Shown: positions 1-9,036, counted from the first letter of the stretch. The stretch is DNA of 64,000 nt from Streptomyces canus (GCF_001514145.1 NZ_KQ948661.1:1-64000); one strand, 5' to 3'. Numbers and translations are program-made. The notes: a model not told the origin generated them from the letters alone.

Positions 1-1265
1 CTCATGTGCGAGGCGAGTTCGGGCTCCGAGTACAGGTCGGGGTGGGCGTCGAACTCGATCCGGACGCCTGCGCGGGAGTCGGCCGTGCCGTAGAAGTTGA
101 TCTTCACGTCATTGACGGGGCCGGTGGACAGCGGGTGGGCGACGGACGGAGTGGGGCCGAAGTGAGGCTCGTTGGCGAAGGCCATGATGTTGACGGTCGG
201 GCCGAGGCGGGTCTGTCCGGCGCCGGAGAGGCCCAGTTCGTGGATGAGCTCCTCGCCGCGGAAGCGCTGGTGGCGGATCACGTCCGCGAGGGACCGAGAC
301 ACCTGGGAGGCGAGGTCCGCGAAGGGAGTGTCCGGCGTGGTCGTCACGCGCAGCGGCAGAACGTTGACCATGGCGCTCGGGGTGGTCAGGGACGTGCGTC
401 CGGTGCGGCCCGCGAGCGGCAGCGAGAACGTGAAGTCGGTGCGGCCGGTCATCCGGTGGAAGAAGGCCGCGGTGGCGGCGAGCGCCAGGGCCGGCCACTG
501 CACCCCGAGGCGGGCGGCCGTATCGGCGAGCCCTCGGGCAAGCGGGGCCGGCAGGGTGTGGACGTGACGGCGCACGCTGTGGGTGCCGGTGGCCGGGCGG
601 CCGGCGAGGGACACCGGGTCGGGCAGGTCGGTGAAGACCCCCCGCCAGTACGCGCGGTCCTGGGCGTGGCGACGCGAGCCGGTGTAGGCCGCCTCGTCCG
701 CGACGACCCGGTCCAGGGGTGCGAAGCCCGTGCGCGCGGGGTCCTCGCCGGCGAGCAGAGCCGTGTAGAGGGCGGCGACGCGGGCGGCGTAGACGGAGTG
801 GCCGAAGCCGTCGAGGACGGCATGGTGGTAGCCGTGGAAGTACCAGTGCCGTTCGTCGGCCAGGGTGATCAGGGCCTGTTCGCTCAGGGGGCCGCGGTCC
901 AGGTCGAAGGGCCTGGCCATGCGATCGTTCATCCATCGGTGTGCGGCGGCCTCCGGATCGGCGGTCGCCCGCAGGTCGAGGAGCCGCAGGGGGTCCGGTC
1001 CGGTGGGCTCGACCAGTTGGTGGAGGGACACCTCCCGGCCCGAGCTGGTGTCCTGTTCGTCCTGGACGAAGTGCGAACGCAGGGCCTCGGTCTCCTCGAC
1101 GCCCCGCCGTACGGCCTCGGCGAGGACCGCGGTGTCGAGCGGTCCGGAGATCTCGTAGTAGCCGCCGCAGTTGTAGAGGGGGCTGTCCGCGTGCAGGTGC
1201 TGGGCGACCCAGATGCCGGACTGGGCGGCCGAGACGGGTCGACGGAGCAGATGGGCTTCGGACAT
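1..1265 (-). CDS. NRPS, N-terminal condensation domain (partial, continues beyond window start)
   Basis: Reading leftward from ATG at 1265, the first 421 or so residues are a complete-looking NRPS condensation domain; the gene runs off the window edge. The catalytic HHxxxDG motif is present as HHAVLDG at residues 147-153, and the usual early AQSGIW-type motif lies near residues 14-19. The start has an AGAGGA-like ribosome binding site about 10 bases upstream. Because the protein begins directly with a condensation domain and the preceding genes encode an acyl carrier protein and a fatty acyl-AMP ligase, this is most likely the lipo-initiating (C-starter) synthetase that joins the fatty acid to the first amino acid. 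The adenylation and carrier domains expected next would lie outside the window, so amino-acid specificity cannot be read. Family assignment is secure; the starter role is inferred from context. Confidence 0.9.
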   Translation of the reverse strand, partial: MSEAHLLRRPVSAAQSGIWVAQHLHADSPLYNCGGYYEISGPLDTAVLAEAVRRGVEETEALRSHFVQDEQDTSSGREVSLHQLVEPTGPDPLRLLDLRATADPEAAAHRWMNDRMARPFDLDRGPLSEQALITLADERHWYFHGYHHAVLDGFGHSVYAARVAALYTALLAGEDPARTGFAPLDRVVADEAAYTGSRRHAQDRAYWRGVFTDLPDPVSLAGRPATGTHSVRRHVHTLPAPLARGLADTAARLGVQWPALALAATAAFFHRMTGRTDFTFSLPLAGRTGRTSLTTPSAMVNVLPLRVTTTPDTPFADLASQVSRSLADVIRHQRFRGEELIHELGLSGAGQTRLGPTVNIMAFANEPHFGPTPSVAHPLSTGPVNDVKINFYGTADSRAGVRIEFDAHPDLYSEPELASHM

Positions 1266-1381
1266 GGAGGTGCGGTCCTCTCGGTTCTGCGGAGGTGGTG
1301 GACTGCGGGGGGCCTGCGAGCGCGGACGGACCGGTGGGGCGGAAGCAGCGGGCGGGAGGCGGGGCGGGGCGGCAGGAACCG

Positions 1382-1654
1382 TCAGCCGTTGAGGGCCAGT
1401 TCCTCGGCCAGGGCCTTGCTCAGGGCGTCGATCGTGGGGTTGTCCCACATGACCGCCGGGTCGAGGGAGACGTCGAGGTGGTCCTCGAGTTCGGCGATGA
1501 CCGACAGGGCGTACACCGAGTCGAGCCCGTAGTCGGAGAGCGGTACGGCGGAGTCGATCGTGTCGGCGGGCCGCGACAGGTGCACGGCCACGCACTCGGT
1601 GAGCCAGCGGCCGAGGCTCTGTGCGGTGTGGATCTCGACGTCGGACTCGGGCAT
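1382..1654 (-). CDS. free-standing acyl carrier protein
   Basis: This 90-residue protein is a discrete phosphopantetheine carrier. The attachment serine is Ser46 in the motif DYGLDSVYAL, and the size is normal for the family. It lies 55 bases after the acyl-CoA dehydrogenase-like genes and 116 bases before the condensation-domain NRPS, all on the same strand. In lipopeptide clusters such as friulimicin, ramoplanin and daptomycin a carrier of this kind receives the fatty acid from a fatty acyl-AMP ligase and presents it to the first condensation domain; that role is inferred from position. An AAGGA ribosome binding site precedes the ATG. It could also be the carrier on which the acyl chain is desaturated by the neighbouring dehydrogenases. 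Confidence 0.9.
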   Translation of the reverse strand: MPESDVEIHTAQSLGRWLTECVAVHLSRPADTIDSAVPLSDYGLDSVYALSVIAELEDHLDVSLDPAVMWDNPTIDALSKALAEELALNG

Positions 1655-1709
1655 GGGACCGTCCTTTTCGATAGGTCGTTCGGGAGTGCGGTGCGCGTGG
1701 AGGGGCTGC

Positions 1710-2609
1710 TCAGGGACGGTCCGGAAGCGGGCGTTCGGTCAGGTCGAAGGAGAGCCGGGTGTCGTAGCGGCGTTCCAGGTCGGCGTACAGCCGCTCCTGG
1801 ACGGCACCGGAGGGCTGCCGTACGCGTCGGGCGTGGGTCGCGAGGATGCGGCCGGGGGCGGCCGTCAGGAACTCGGGGGCGGCAAGCGCGGCGGCCGGTG
1901 CGGCGGTGACCAGTTCGGCGAACGGCAGGGGGTGCGGGGCGGGGCGCGGCCGTGGGGCGGGGGCGAACAGCTGCCGCTGGGTCTCGTGCAACAGCAGCTG
2001 GAAGACGGCGTGTTCGCCCTCCCTGATGTAGAAGCGCGACCCCATCACGACCGACAGCCGGTCCAGCGCGCCCTGGATCACCCGCGGAACCAGCTGCCGT
2101 ACGGCCTGCTCGTGGGCGTCCGGACGGGTGGGCAGCAGGTCCTCGCCCCGGACCGCGAGGGTCGTCAGGACGTCGCACAGCAGCAGGTCGGCGTGGACCC
2201 CCGACAGCACCTCGCGCAGGTGGGGGATGTCGATGGCGGCGGCTCCGTAGAGGCGGCGGCCGCGCAGGTGGCGCAGAGTGAGGCGAAGTGCCGAGTCGAG
2301 GGCGCCGACGGCCGCTCCGATGCGCACGGCCGCGGCCTGCGGCCCGTCGTCGGGACGGTCCCGCTGGAGAGCGCGGGCGAGGTGGGGCGAGCGGCGGTAC
2401 AGGGCGCGCAGGGCGTGCAGCCGGGCCTCGGGAGTGGGGTTGCCGCTGCTCGCGAGGGCAGCGGGGAGCGGTTCCGCGGCGGCGGGCCGGCCCGCTTCGC
2501 GCGCGGCGAGGATCGCCCGGAACCCGGTGGGGTTGGTGGTGTCGTACGGGTCGCCGAGTTGCTGTTCGACCGCTTGGGCCAAGGCGGTGGGGGCAGTGAC
2601 CGTGGTCAT
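1710..2609 (-). CDS. acyl-CoA dehydrogenase-like protein (C-terminal-domain type), lipid tailoring
   Basis: This 299-residue protein starts at ATG 2609, inside the stop of the larger dehydrogenase gene (ATGA overlap), which implies translational coupling. A long open frame continues upstream but is only a shadow of the neighbour. Its middle, around HLRGRRLYG and the helical stretch that follows, resembles the C-terminal helical domain of acyl-CoA dehydrogenases; the N-terminal half is poorly conserved and lacks a clear FAD-binding signature. It is shorter than a standard family member (about 380 residues). Friulimicin- and ramoplanin-type clusters carry a pair of acyl-CoA dehydrogenases that introduce double bonds in the lipid tail, so this protein probably partners the next gene. 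Whether it is catalytic alone is doubtful. Confidence 0.65.
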   Translation of the reverse strand: MTTVTAPTALAQAVEQQLGDPYDTTNPTGFRAILAAREAGRPAAAEPLPAALASSGNPTPEARLHALRALYRRSPHLARALQRDRPDDGPQAAAVRIGAAVGALDSALRLTLRHLRGRRLYGAAAIDIPHLREVLSGVHADLLLCDVLTTLAVRGEDLLPTRPDAHEQAVRQLVPRVIQGALDRLSVVMGSRFYIREGEHAVFQLLLHETQRQLFAPAPRPRPAPHPLPFAELVTAAPAAALAAPEFLTAAPGRILATHARRVRQPSGAVQERLYADLERRYDTRLSFDLTERPLPDRP

Positions 2610-4390
2610 GGGGTCGTGCCCTCCAGGGAGTCGATGAGTGAGGGGACCGCGCCGGGGCGTGCCGTCAGCAGGGCGTCCGCGAGGGTGTCGAGGTCCTCGC
2701 GTTCGGTGTCCCCGACCGGCTCGCCGAGTTCGGTGAGCACCAGGACGAGGCAAGCCCTCAGCCACGCCTCGTCGACGCGGTCGGGGCGGCGCAGCCACAG
2801 GTGGAGTGCGGCGGCCGCGGCGAAGCACAGTTCGTACCGTTCGGCGAGCTCGAAGGCGTGGCCGGGCACGGCACGCGGGGCGAAGCGCACGGCCGCCATC
2901 TCCTCGTGGAGCCGGTCGGCGGCCTGCCGCAGACGTCCGGCGAGGGAGGCCAGCCGGTCGGAGGCGGCCTCCGACGCAGCGAGGTCGTGCACGCGGTCCA
3001 CGGCGGCCGGCAGTCCGGCGACGACGGAGGCGCCGATCCCGGAGAGCAGGCTGAGCGCCTGGGGGCGAAAGGGCCGGAGCGGGACCCCCGGGTCGGTCGC
3101 CTCGACGAGGCCCTGCTCGTCCCGGCGGCCCTTGCGGTAGCCGCGGGACAGCCGGGGGAACTGGTCGACGAGGGCGTTGCGGTTGACCAGGCTGCTGCCG
3201 TCGAAGATGCCGATGATGCGGTGGTCCCGCTCCAGCTTCGCGAAGCTCCCGTGTCCGTCGGCGTCCAGCAGGCCGTACGGGCCGAGAGTGTGGAGCAGCC
3301 GGGCCACGAGGTCGTCGACCTGGGCGGGCACGTAGGCCTTGGCGACGGCGGAGACGACGCTCATCTCTCCGGTCAGGGCGTGCACGGCGCGCACCGCGAC
3401 CAGCCCGGTGGCCTCCGCGAGCAGCAGACCGGCCACCGCTGCCCCCAACTCGCGTCGGACGTGCGGGAGTTCGGCGAGCGGTGTGCCGCCGTCGGTGGTG
3501 GCGGTGGTGAACCGGGCGGCCAGGTCCAGGGCGTGGTCGCCGGCGCCGAGGGACATGGCCACACAGCCGGTGCGGGTGATGTGCAGGGCCTTGAGGATGA
3601 TCTCGACGCCGTGGCCGGCCTCGCCGATGAGTGCGTCGGACGGCACGAGCGCGTCGTGGAACTCCATGCCGCTGATGTCCGCGCCGCGGATCCCGTAGGT
3701 GGGCACCTTGGGCAGCGGGGTCAGTGCGCCGGGGGCGAGCCGACTCTTGTCGACGAGGAAGAGACTGAAGCCGCGTGGGCCGCCGGCCGGGGAGGTGCGG
3801 GCCAGGACGGTGACCAGGTCGGCCCTGGTGATGTTGTTGATCAGCCACTTCTCGCCGGTGATGTGCCAGCCCGCACCCCCCTCGGCCTCTCGGGCCGTGA
3901 CCTCTCCGGCCAGCAGGTCGCTGCCGTGGTGACGCTCCGTCAGCGCGCAGGACACCACGGCGCCTTCGCCGATACGACGGCCCAGTCGCGCCGCACGGTC
4001 CGGGTCGCCGGCGATCCATGTGGAGACGGCCCCGAGGTAGGTTTTGCCGTGAGCGGCCGCCACCGTCAGGTCCACTCGTGAGACCGCCCGCAGCAGCCGC
4101 ATGACGGTGCTGAAGTCGTCGAGCGATCCTCCGTGTTCGACGGGCACGTAGTAGCGGGGCAGTCCGAACTCGTCGAGTGCCCGGCACGCCTGCGCGGGAA
4201 AGGCCTCTCGCGTGTCGAGCGCGGCGAGCGCCGCCCCGGAGAACGGCCCTTCGTCCCCTGTCAGTTCGTCCAGCAGCCGTACCAGTTCCGGGACGGCGTC
4301 GTAGCCGCCCGGGGGCGCGGCCGGCACCGCGGACGTCCCGGGGGCGGCCGCGTCGGTCGCGCCCGGGGAGCGCGGTGTCGTGGTGGTCAT
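2606..4390 (-). CDS. acyl-CoA dehydrogenase, lipid tail desaturation
   Basis: The 594-residue product is a full acyl-CoA dehydrogenase: an N-terminal helical domain, a central beta domain with the substrate/FAD segment CALTERHHGSD and the stretch GEKWLINNITRADL, then the C-terminal helical domain containing the IGIFDGSSLVNRN segment. It is longer than ordinary members because of extensions at both ends. It would act on the fatty acid of the lipopeptide, probably while the chain is CoA- or carrier-bound, giving an unsaturated acyl tail; the position of the double bond cannot be predicted. The start overlaps the stop of the fatty acyl-AMP ligase by ATGA, and its own stop overlaps the next gene the same way, so the three are almost certainly co-translated. 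Confidence 0.85.
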   Translation of the reverse strand: MTTTTPRSPGATDAAAPGTSAVPAAPPGGYDAVPELVRLLDELTGDEGPFSGAALAALDTREAFPAQACRALDEFGLPRYYVPVEHGGSLDDFSTVMRLLRAVSRVDLTVAAAHGKTYLGAVSTWIAGDPDRAARLGRRIGEGAVVSCALTERHHGSDLLAGEVTAREAEGGAGWHITGEKWLINNITRADLVTVLARTSPAGGPRGFSLFLVDKSRLAPGALTPLPKVPTYGIRGADISGMEFHDALVPSDALIGEAGHGVEIILKALHITRTGCVAMSLGAGDHALDLAARFTTATTDGGTPLAELPHVRRELGAAVAGLLLAEATGLVAVRAVHALTGEMSVVSAVAKAYVPAQVDDLVARLLHTLGPYGLLDADGHGSFAKLERDHRIIGIFDGSSLVNRNALVDQFPRLSRGYRKGRRDEQGLVEATDPGVPLRPFRPQALSLLSGIGASVVAGLPAAVDRVHDLAASEAASDRLASLAGRLRQAADRLHEEMAAVRFAPRAVPGHAFELAERYELCFAAAAALHLWLRRPDRVDEAWLRACLVLVLTELGEPVGDTEREDLDTLADALLTARPGAVPSLIDSLEGTTP

Positions 4391-6168
4391 GCCCGGGCCC
4401 CGTCTTCGGCCGGCATGGCGGGGAGCAGGTGGGGCTGGTACTCGGCGTAGGTGGGCTGGAGGGCCCCGGCCCGGAAGAGCTCACGCATGGCCGACCGCTG
4501 GACCTTGCCGCTGGTGGTGCGGCGCACTCCGCCGGGCCGCAACAGCAGCACGGCTCCGACGGGGGCGCCGAACTCGCGGGCGACGGTGAGCCGCATGCCC
4601 GTGGCGAGTTCCCTGAGCCGCTCCTCGTCCTTGATGCCACGGACCTCGTGGGTGACGACCAGGACGTCGTCCGGGCCCTGGCCGTCCGTCCCGGGCACCG
4701 AGAAGCAGGCTCCGGCGAGGTTTCCCAACTCCGGTCGCTGGACGCGCAGTTCGTGCTCGATGTCCTGGGGGTAGAGGTTGCGGCCCCTCAGGTTGAGCAC
4801 GTCCTTGATGCGGCCGGTGACGTAGACCTCGCCCTCGTGCAGGGCGCCGAGGTCGCCGGTGCGCAGATATCCGGTGTCGCCCTCGGCCGTGGTGGCCCGG
4901 AAGTCGGCCTCGTTGGTCGCCTCACGTCCCCAGTAGCCGTGTCCGACGACCGGGCCGCGCAGCCAGAGCTCCCCGACACCGCCCTCGGGCAGGGTGCGCA
5001 GGGTCTCGGGGTCGACGACCCGGACCTCCGCACCGCGCGGCGGCCCGCAGCTGACCACGTCACGGCCCGTCTCGGCGGCGTCGGCCGTGGGCCGGAACTC
5101 GTTGCGTTCGAGCCGGTCGGCGCTGACCTTGAGGCTGCTCGGCGGGCCGTCGATCGCTCCGGAGACGAAGAGGGTGGCCTCCGCCATCCCGTAGCAGGGG
5201 GCGAGCGCGTCGGCACGCAGTCCGTGGTGCGCGAACTGCTGGTGGAACCGGTCGAGCACAGCGGCCCGCACGGGTTCCGAGCCGTCGACGGCATGCCGCC
5301 AGCGGGAGAGGTCGAGCCCCTCCGCCTGGGCTTCGGTGATCCGCCGGCTGCACACCTCGTAGGCGAAGTCGGGTGCGGCGGAGTAGTGGATGTCGAACCG
5401 GTCGATCATGTGCAGCCACAGGTGAGGCCGTTTCAGAAAGGTGCTGGGGCTCATCAGCACGGTGGCGGAGCCGGTCATCAGCGGCGGCAGCATCAGGCCC
5501 ATCAGGCCCATGTCGTGGAAGTGGGGGATCCAGCCGCCGCCGCGTGTGGTCCCGTCCAGCTTCAGGACGTCGGCGATGCGGGCGCTGTTGTGCAGCAGGT
5601 TGCCGTGGCTGATCATCACGCCCTTGGGGTCTCCGGTGGAGCCGGAGGTGTACTGGAGCACGGCGAGCGTCGCGTGCCGGGTTGGCGGCATCGTCCAGGC
5701 GTCGGGGGCGGGCCCTTCCTCGTCGGTGGCCATCAGGGGAAGCCCGCCGAGCCCCTCCTCGGTGAGCCATTCCTCGACCTCGCCCCGGGTCGGGGTGTCG
5801 GTGAGGATCGCCGCCGCGCCCGCGTCGTCCGCGATGCGCCGGACCCGGTGCCGCTCGTGGCGGTAACGGCCGGGAAGCGAGGAGGGGACGGCGACGACTC
5901 CGGCGTACAGGCAGCCGAGGAAGGCGGTCACGAAGTCGAGCCCGGCGGGGTGGAGCAGGACGGCGCGATCACCGGGCTGCAGGCCGCTGTGCCGCAGCCG
6001 CACGGCCAGGCTCCGGGCCCTGGCGTCCAGTTCGGCGTACGTCAGCCACTGTGCCCCGTCCTCACGAACGGGATCCGTCACAAATGCCGCCGCCTCTTTT
6101 TCCGGCTGGTTTTCCGCATACTGTCGGAGCACTGCGGTGACACTGGGGGCGGTGACGATTCCCGCCAT
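4387..6168 (-). CDS. fatty acyl-AMP ligase (FAAL)
   Basis: This protein activates a fatty acid as acyl-adenylate and passes it to the acyl carrier protein. The ANL-superfamily P-loop is at residues 173-183 (YTSGSTGDPKG), and the C-terminal region carries the RTGDLGALHEGEVYVTGR segment typical of the family. Sequence style (LPLM..., FHDMGLMG) is that of FAALs rather than acyl-CoA synthetases. The frame is open to 6279, but the recognisable family N-terminus begins at the ATG at 6168, giving 593 residues, the usual FAAL size; the ribosome binding site there is weak. It is the first gene of a leftward run and sits at a divergent promoter region. Together with the carrier protein and NRPS condensation domain it forms the lipo-initiation system. 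Confidence 0.92.
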   Translation of the reverse strand: MAGIVTAPSVTAVLRQYAENQPEKEAAAFVTDPVREDGAQWLTYAELDARARSLAVRLRHSGLQPGDRAVLLHPAGLDFVTAFLGCLYAGVVAVPSSLPGRYRHERHRVRRIADDAGAAAILTDTPTRGEVEEWLTEEGLGGLPLMATDEEGPAPDAWTMPPTRHATLAVLQYTSGSTGDPKGVMISHGNLLHNSARIADVLKLDGTTRGGGWIPHFHDMGLMGLMLPPLMTGSATVLMSPSTFLKRPHLWLHMIDRFDIHYSAAPDFAYEVCSRRITEAQAEGLDLSRWRHAVDGSEPVRAAVLDRFHQQFAHHGLRADALAPCYGMAEATLFVSGAIDGPPSSLKVSADRLERNEFRPTADAAETGRDVVSCGPPRGAEVRVVDPETLRTLPEGGVGELWLRGPVVGHGYWGREATNEADFRATTAEGDTGYLRTGDLGALHEGEVYVTGRIKDVLNLRGRNLYPQDIEHELRVQRPELGNLAGACFSVPGTDGQGPDDVLVVTHEVRGIKDEERLRELATGMRLTVAREFGAPVGAVLLLRPGGVRRTTSGKVQRSAMRELFRAGALQPTYAEYQPHLLPAMPAEDGARA

Positions 6169-6512
6169 ATTCGTGGCCCTGCCCTTCGCGGTCGAGAACG
6201 GGGATTTCCGCGCGCCGGTTCGGCACTGCCGTGACTTTCTACCGGCTGCCTGTGGGCCGGGGAAGGCGACTGACAGCAAACTGCACGCGACGCCCGGTCA
6301 CCCCCCAGCAACTGGGATAAATCTGCCGTAACGGCGGACAGTTGGAGGGGTGACGAGGCCAGTACTGGCCAGGCACACCCCGGTCACGGCCCCCTTGGCG
6401 ACAGTAGAGTCAGGGCTCGACCGCATTTCGAAGAACCTTTCAGCCGCCGAGTGTGCAGCGTTTCCGGATGTCCTGCCGGAGACTCCCGGCACTCCCCGAC
6501 TCCGGGATTCCG
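6169..6512. promoter_or_regulatory. divergent promoter region between FAAL and glutamate mutase genes
   Basis: This 344-base gap separates the leftward lipid-initiation operon from the rightward glutamate-mutase operon and must contain promoters for both. No convincing -35/-10 pair could be read on either strand. It contains a perfect 14-base palindrome, GGCCAGTACTGGCC, at 6357-6370 and a short imperfect one, CCGTaACGG, near 6327-6335. A purine-rich GGAGGGG at 6345 is not followed by a convincing gene. Confidence 0.5.
6357..6370. promoter_or_regulatory. perfect 14-bp palindrome, candidate operator
   Basis: GGCCAGTACTGGCC is its own reverse complement. It lies in the divergent promoter region about 150 bases before the glutamate mutase small-subunit start and 190 bases before the FAAL start. 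A dimeric regulator could bind here and control both operons; the protein is unknown. A palindrome of this size can also arise by chance. Confidence 0.35.
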
Positions 6513-6950
6513 ATGAATTCCATGCCTGGCATCCACCTTCCTTCCGTGCTGGTCACCGGCACATCTTCCGACGCCCACACCTGGAATCTCGTATTTCTCC
6601 AACTGCTGCTGGAGGAATGGGGCCACGACGTCATCAACCTGGGGCCCTGCGCACCCGACGAACTGGTCCTGCGCTCGGCCCTGGAGTACCGGCCCGAACT
6701 GCTCGTCGTCAGCAGCGTGAACGGCCACGGCCACCGGGACGGTCTGCGGCTCGTGCGGACCCTGCGCGCCCACCCGGAGCTCGCCGGCACCACGATGGTG
6801 ATCGGCGGCAAGCTCGGCACCGAGGGACTGCGCGACCTGGGGCAGCTGCGCCGGCTCCTCGAAGCGGGCTACGACCGGGTCTTCGACGACGGGAACGTGG
6901 CCGCGTTCCACGACCTGGTGTCCCGGTTGCCGGTCCGAGCGGTGTCGTGA
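6513..6950 (+). CDS. glutamate mutase small (B12-binding) subunit
   Basis: The protein of about 145 residues is a cobalamin-binding Rossmann domain. The lower-ligand motif appears as SDAHTWN, corresponding to DxHxxG with the final Gly replaced by Asn; the following SSVNGHGHRD and GGKLG segments match the other B12 contacts of the glutamate mutase S subunit. With the next gene it would convert L-glutamate to threo-3-methyl-L-aspartate. The start is uncertain: the frame is open from a GTG at 6453, ATG codons lie at 6513 and 6522, and none has a strong ribosome binding site. The stop overlaps the GTG of the large subunit (GTGA). Homologous pairs are known in friulimicin-type clusters, where they supply methylaspartate. 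Confidence 0.88.
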   Translation: MNSMPGIHLPSVLVTGTSSDAHTWNLVFLQLLLEEWGHDVINLGPCAPDELVLRSALEYRPELLVVSSVNGHGHRDGLRLVRTLRAHPELAGTTMVIGGKLGTEGLRDLGQLRRLLEAGYDRVFDDGNVAAFHDLVSRLPVRAVS

Positions 6951-8200
6951 CGCGGGTGCCCTTCGGCGACTTCGTGGCCGGGGCCCGGGCCCACGGCACG
7001 CTCGTCGTCCAGCCCCGGATGGGCTTCGGCGACCCCCGTCGGATGCGCGAGGGCCTGGCCCGTACCCGGGCCGCCGACGCGGTCACGGTGGGGACGCTGA
7101 CCCTGGACAGCTACACCAGGGTGCGCGACCTCACGGCCGCCCGCCAGGCTCTGGACGAGGGTGTCCCGCTCAACGGCTACCCGATCTGCACCCACCCCCT
7201 GGAAACCTCACGGGCCGTCCTGGACGGCATCCACGACGCCTCCTTCCCCGTCCAGGTGAGACACGGTTCCGCGCGGCCCGAGCACATCGTCTCGGCGCTG
7301 CTCGCCCTCGGCCTGGACGCCACCGAGGGCGGGCCGGTCTCGTACTGCCTGCCCTACGGCCGCACCCCGCTGCGGGAGGCGGTGGCGAGCTGGCGCAGGT
7401 CCTGCGAGACGCTCGCCCGGCACACCGGGGACGGCCGGGTGCCGCATGTGGAGAGTTTCGGCGGCTGCATGCTCGGACAGCTGTGCCCGCCGGCCGTTCT
7501 GGTCGCGGTGAGTGTCCTCGAGGGCATGTTCTTCGCCCGGCACGGCCTGCGCAGCGTCTCGCTGAGCTATGCCCAGCAGACCAGTCCGCAGCAGGACCTG
7601 GAGGCGGTGGCCGCGCTGCGGCTGCTCGCCGGTGAACTCCTCGGGCACGTCGACTGGCATGTGGTGCTCTACGCCTACATGGGCGTGTATCCCCTCTCGC
7701 GCGACGGCGCGCTGACCCTCCTGGAGGCGGCGGCACGGCTCGCGGTCACCTCGGGGGCCTCCCGGCTGATCGTGAAGACCGCCGCGGAGGCGCACCGCAT
7801 CCCGACCGTCGCGGACAACGTGGAGGCCCTGGAGACCGCCGCGCGCGCCGCGGCCGGCGCCCCCGCGGCGGACCCCGGTCCGCCCGACGCCAACTCCGAG
7901 GTGTACGCGGAGGCCCGCACCCTCGTGCACACCGTCCTGGGGCTGCACGACGACGTGGGCACCGCCCTGCTGACGGCCTTCCGGCGCGGCCTGCTCGACA
8001 TCCCCTACTGCCTGCATCCCGACAACGCGGGCCGGGCCAGGAGTTTCATCGACCGTGACGGGCGGCTCCGCTGGGCGGACACCGGCGCGCTCCCCCTCCC
8101 CGGCGCCGCCGTGTCCACCGCCCGCAAGGTGACGAGCGCCGAGCTGCTTTCGGCGCTGTCGCACGTCCAACGGGCCTACGACTACGGAGGAACCCCATGA
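6947..8200 (+). CDS. glutamate mutase large (epsilon) subunit
   Basis: The 417-residue product is the catalytic TIM-barrel subunit of adenosylcobalamin-dependent glutamate mutase. It begins at GTG 6947, overlapping the small-subunit stop by four bases; the open frame upstream is a shadow. Family features visible are the LVVQPRMGFG segment near the N-terminus, VQVRHGSARPEH near residue 100 and HVESFGGCM in the middle, which match substrate-carboxylate and barrel regions of the family. It is somewhat shorter than clostridial MutE (about 480 residues). It rearranges glutamate to 3-methylaspartate, here almost certainly for incorporation into the peptide. Its stop overlaps the start of the permease gene (ATGA), so the set is one transcription unit. 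Confidence 0.9.
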   Translation: MTRVPFGDFVAGARAHGTLVVQPRMGFGDPRRMREGLARTRAADAVTVGTLTLDSYTRVRDLTAARQALDEGVPLNGYPICTHPLETSRAVLDGIHDASFPVQVRHGSARPEHIVSALLALGLDATEGGPVSYCLPYGRTPLREAVASWRRSCETLARHTGDGRVPHVESFGGCMLGQLCPPAVLVAVSVLEGMFFARHGLRSVSLSYAQQTSPQQDLEAVAALRLLAGELLGHVDWHVVLYAYMGVYPLSRDGALTLLEAAARLAVTSGASRLIVKTAAEAHRIPTVADNVEALETAARAAAGAPAADPGPPDANSEVYAEARTLVHTVLGLHDDVGTALLTAFRRGLLDIPYCLHPDNAGRARSFIDRDGRLRWADTGALPLPGAAVSTARKVTSAELLSALSHVQRAYDYGGTP

Positions 8201-9036
8201 CCAGCACTTCTGCGCTGCCCACCGCCCCCCGCACGGCCGGTCCGGAGCCGATGTGGCGGGGCAGCAGCCCCACGGCGCAGCTGCTCATCCTCACCGGCCG
8301 GTCGGTCAGGGCGAACTTCACGCACGTCAAGGTCGTGGTGCTCAGCATGTTGCAGCCGGTGTTCATGCTGCTTCTGCTCAGCCAGGTCTTCGGCGCCATC
8401 GTGGACCGCGGGCATCTGCCGGACGGCGTGGCCTATCTGGACTTCCTGCTCCCCGCCCTCCTGGTGACCACCGGCATCGGTCCCGCGGTGGCCTCGGGCA
8501 TCGGTCTCGTCCGTGACATGGACAACGGCGCTGTGGCACGGCTGCGCACCCTGCCGATCCACGCCCCGCTGCTGCTGTTCGCCCGCAGCATCGCCGATCT
8601 GCTGCGCACCGCGGCCCAGTTGGTGATCCTCGTCGTGGTGGCAATGCTGTTCCTGGACGCCGACCCGGCCGGCGGACTGCCCGGCTTGCTGGCGGCGGTC
8701 CTGGTGACCTGCGCCGTCGTCTGGGCCATGACGTGGATCTTCCTCGCGCTGGGGGCCTGGCTGCGCAACGCGGAGGCCATGCAGAGCGCCGGCTATCTGG
8801 TCACGTTCCCCCTGATGTTCGCCTCCAGCGCCTTCGTCCCCAAGGACCGGCTGCCGGACTGGCTCCAGGTCGTGGCGACGGTCAACCCGCTGTCGTACGC
8901 GATGGACGCCAACCGGGCGCTCGCCCTCGACCAGCCGCTGGGCACCCATGTGTGGTCGGCGCTCGGCGCCAGTGTCCTGGTCGCCGTCGCCGGATCCGCC
9001 GCCGCCGTGCACGCCTTCCGGCGGCCGCCGGCCTGA
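8197..9036 (+). CDS. ABC-2 type transporter permease (DrrB-like)
   Basis: This 279-residue membrane protein has about six hydrophobic segments and the charged loop MDNGAVARLRTLPI characteristic of the DrrB/ABC-2 family. It would form the channel that exports the peptide or confers self-resistance. Its ATPase partner is not adjacent: the only ABC ATPase in the region is encoded leftward at 18302-19255. The ATG overlaps the glutamate mutase stop by four bases. Confidence 0.85.
   Translation: MTSTSALPTAPRTAGPEPMWRGSSPTAQLLILTGRSVRANFTHVKVVVLSMLQPVFMLLLLSQVFGAIVDRGHLPDGVAYLDFLLPALLVTTGIGPAVASGIGLVRDMDNGAVARLRTLPIHAPLLLFARSIADLLRTAAQLVILVVVAMLFLDADPAGGLPGLLAAVLVTCAVVWAMTWIFLALGAWLRNAEAMQSAGYLVTFPLMFASSAFVPKDRLPDWLQVVATVNPLSYAMDANRALALDQPLGTHVWSALGASVLVAVAGSAAAVHAFRRPPA

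Noticed and set aside
6..1532. Long plus-strand frame at the window start
   Set aside because: The minus strand contains an NRPS condensation domain with intact HHxxxDG; the plus frame has no family features.
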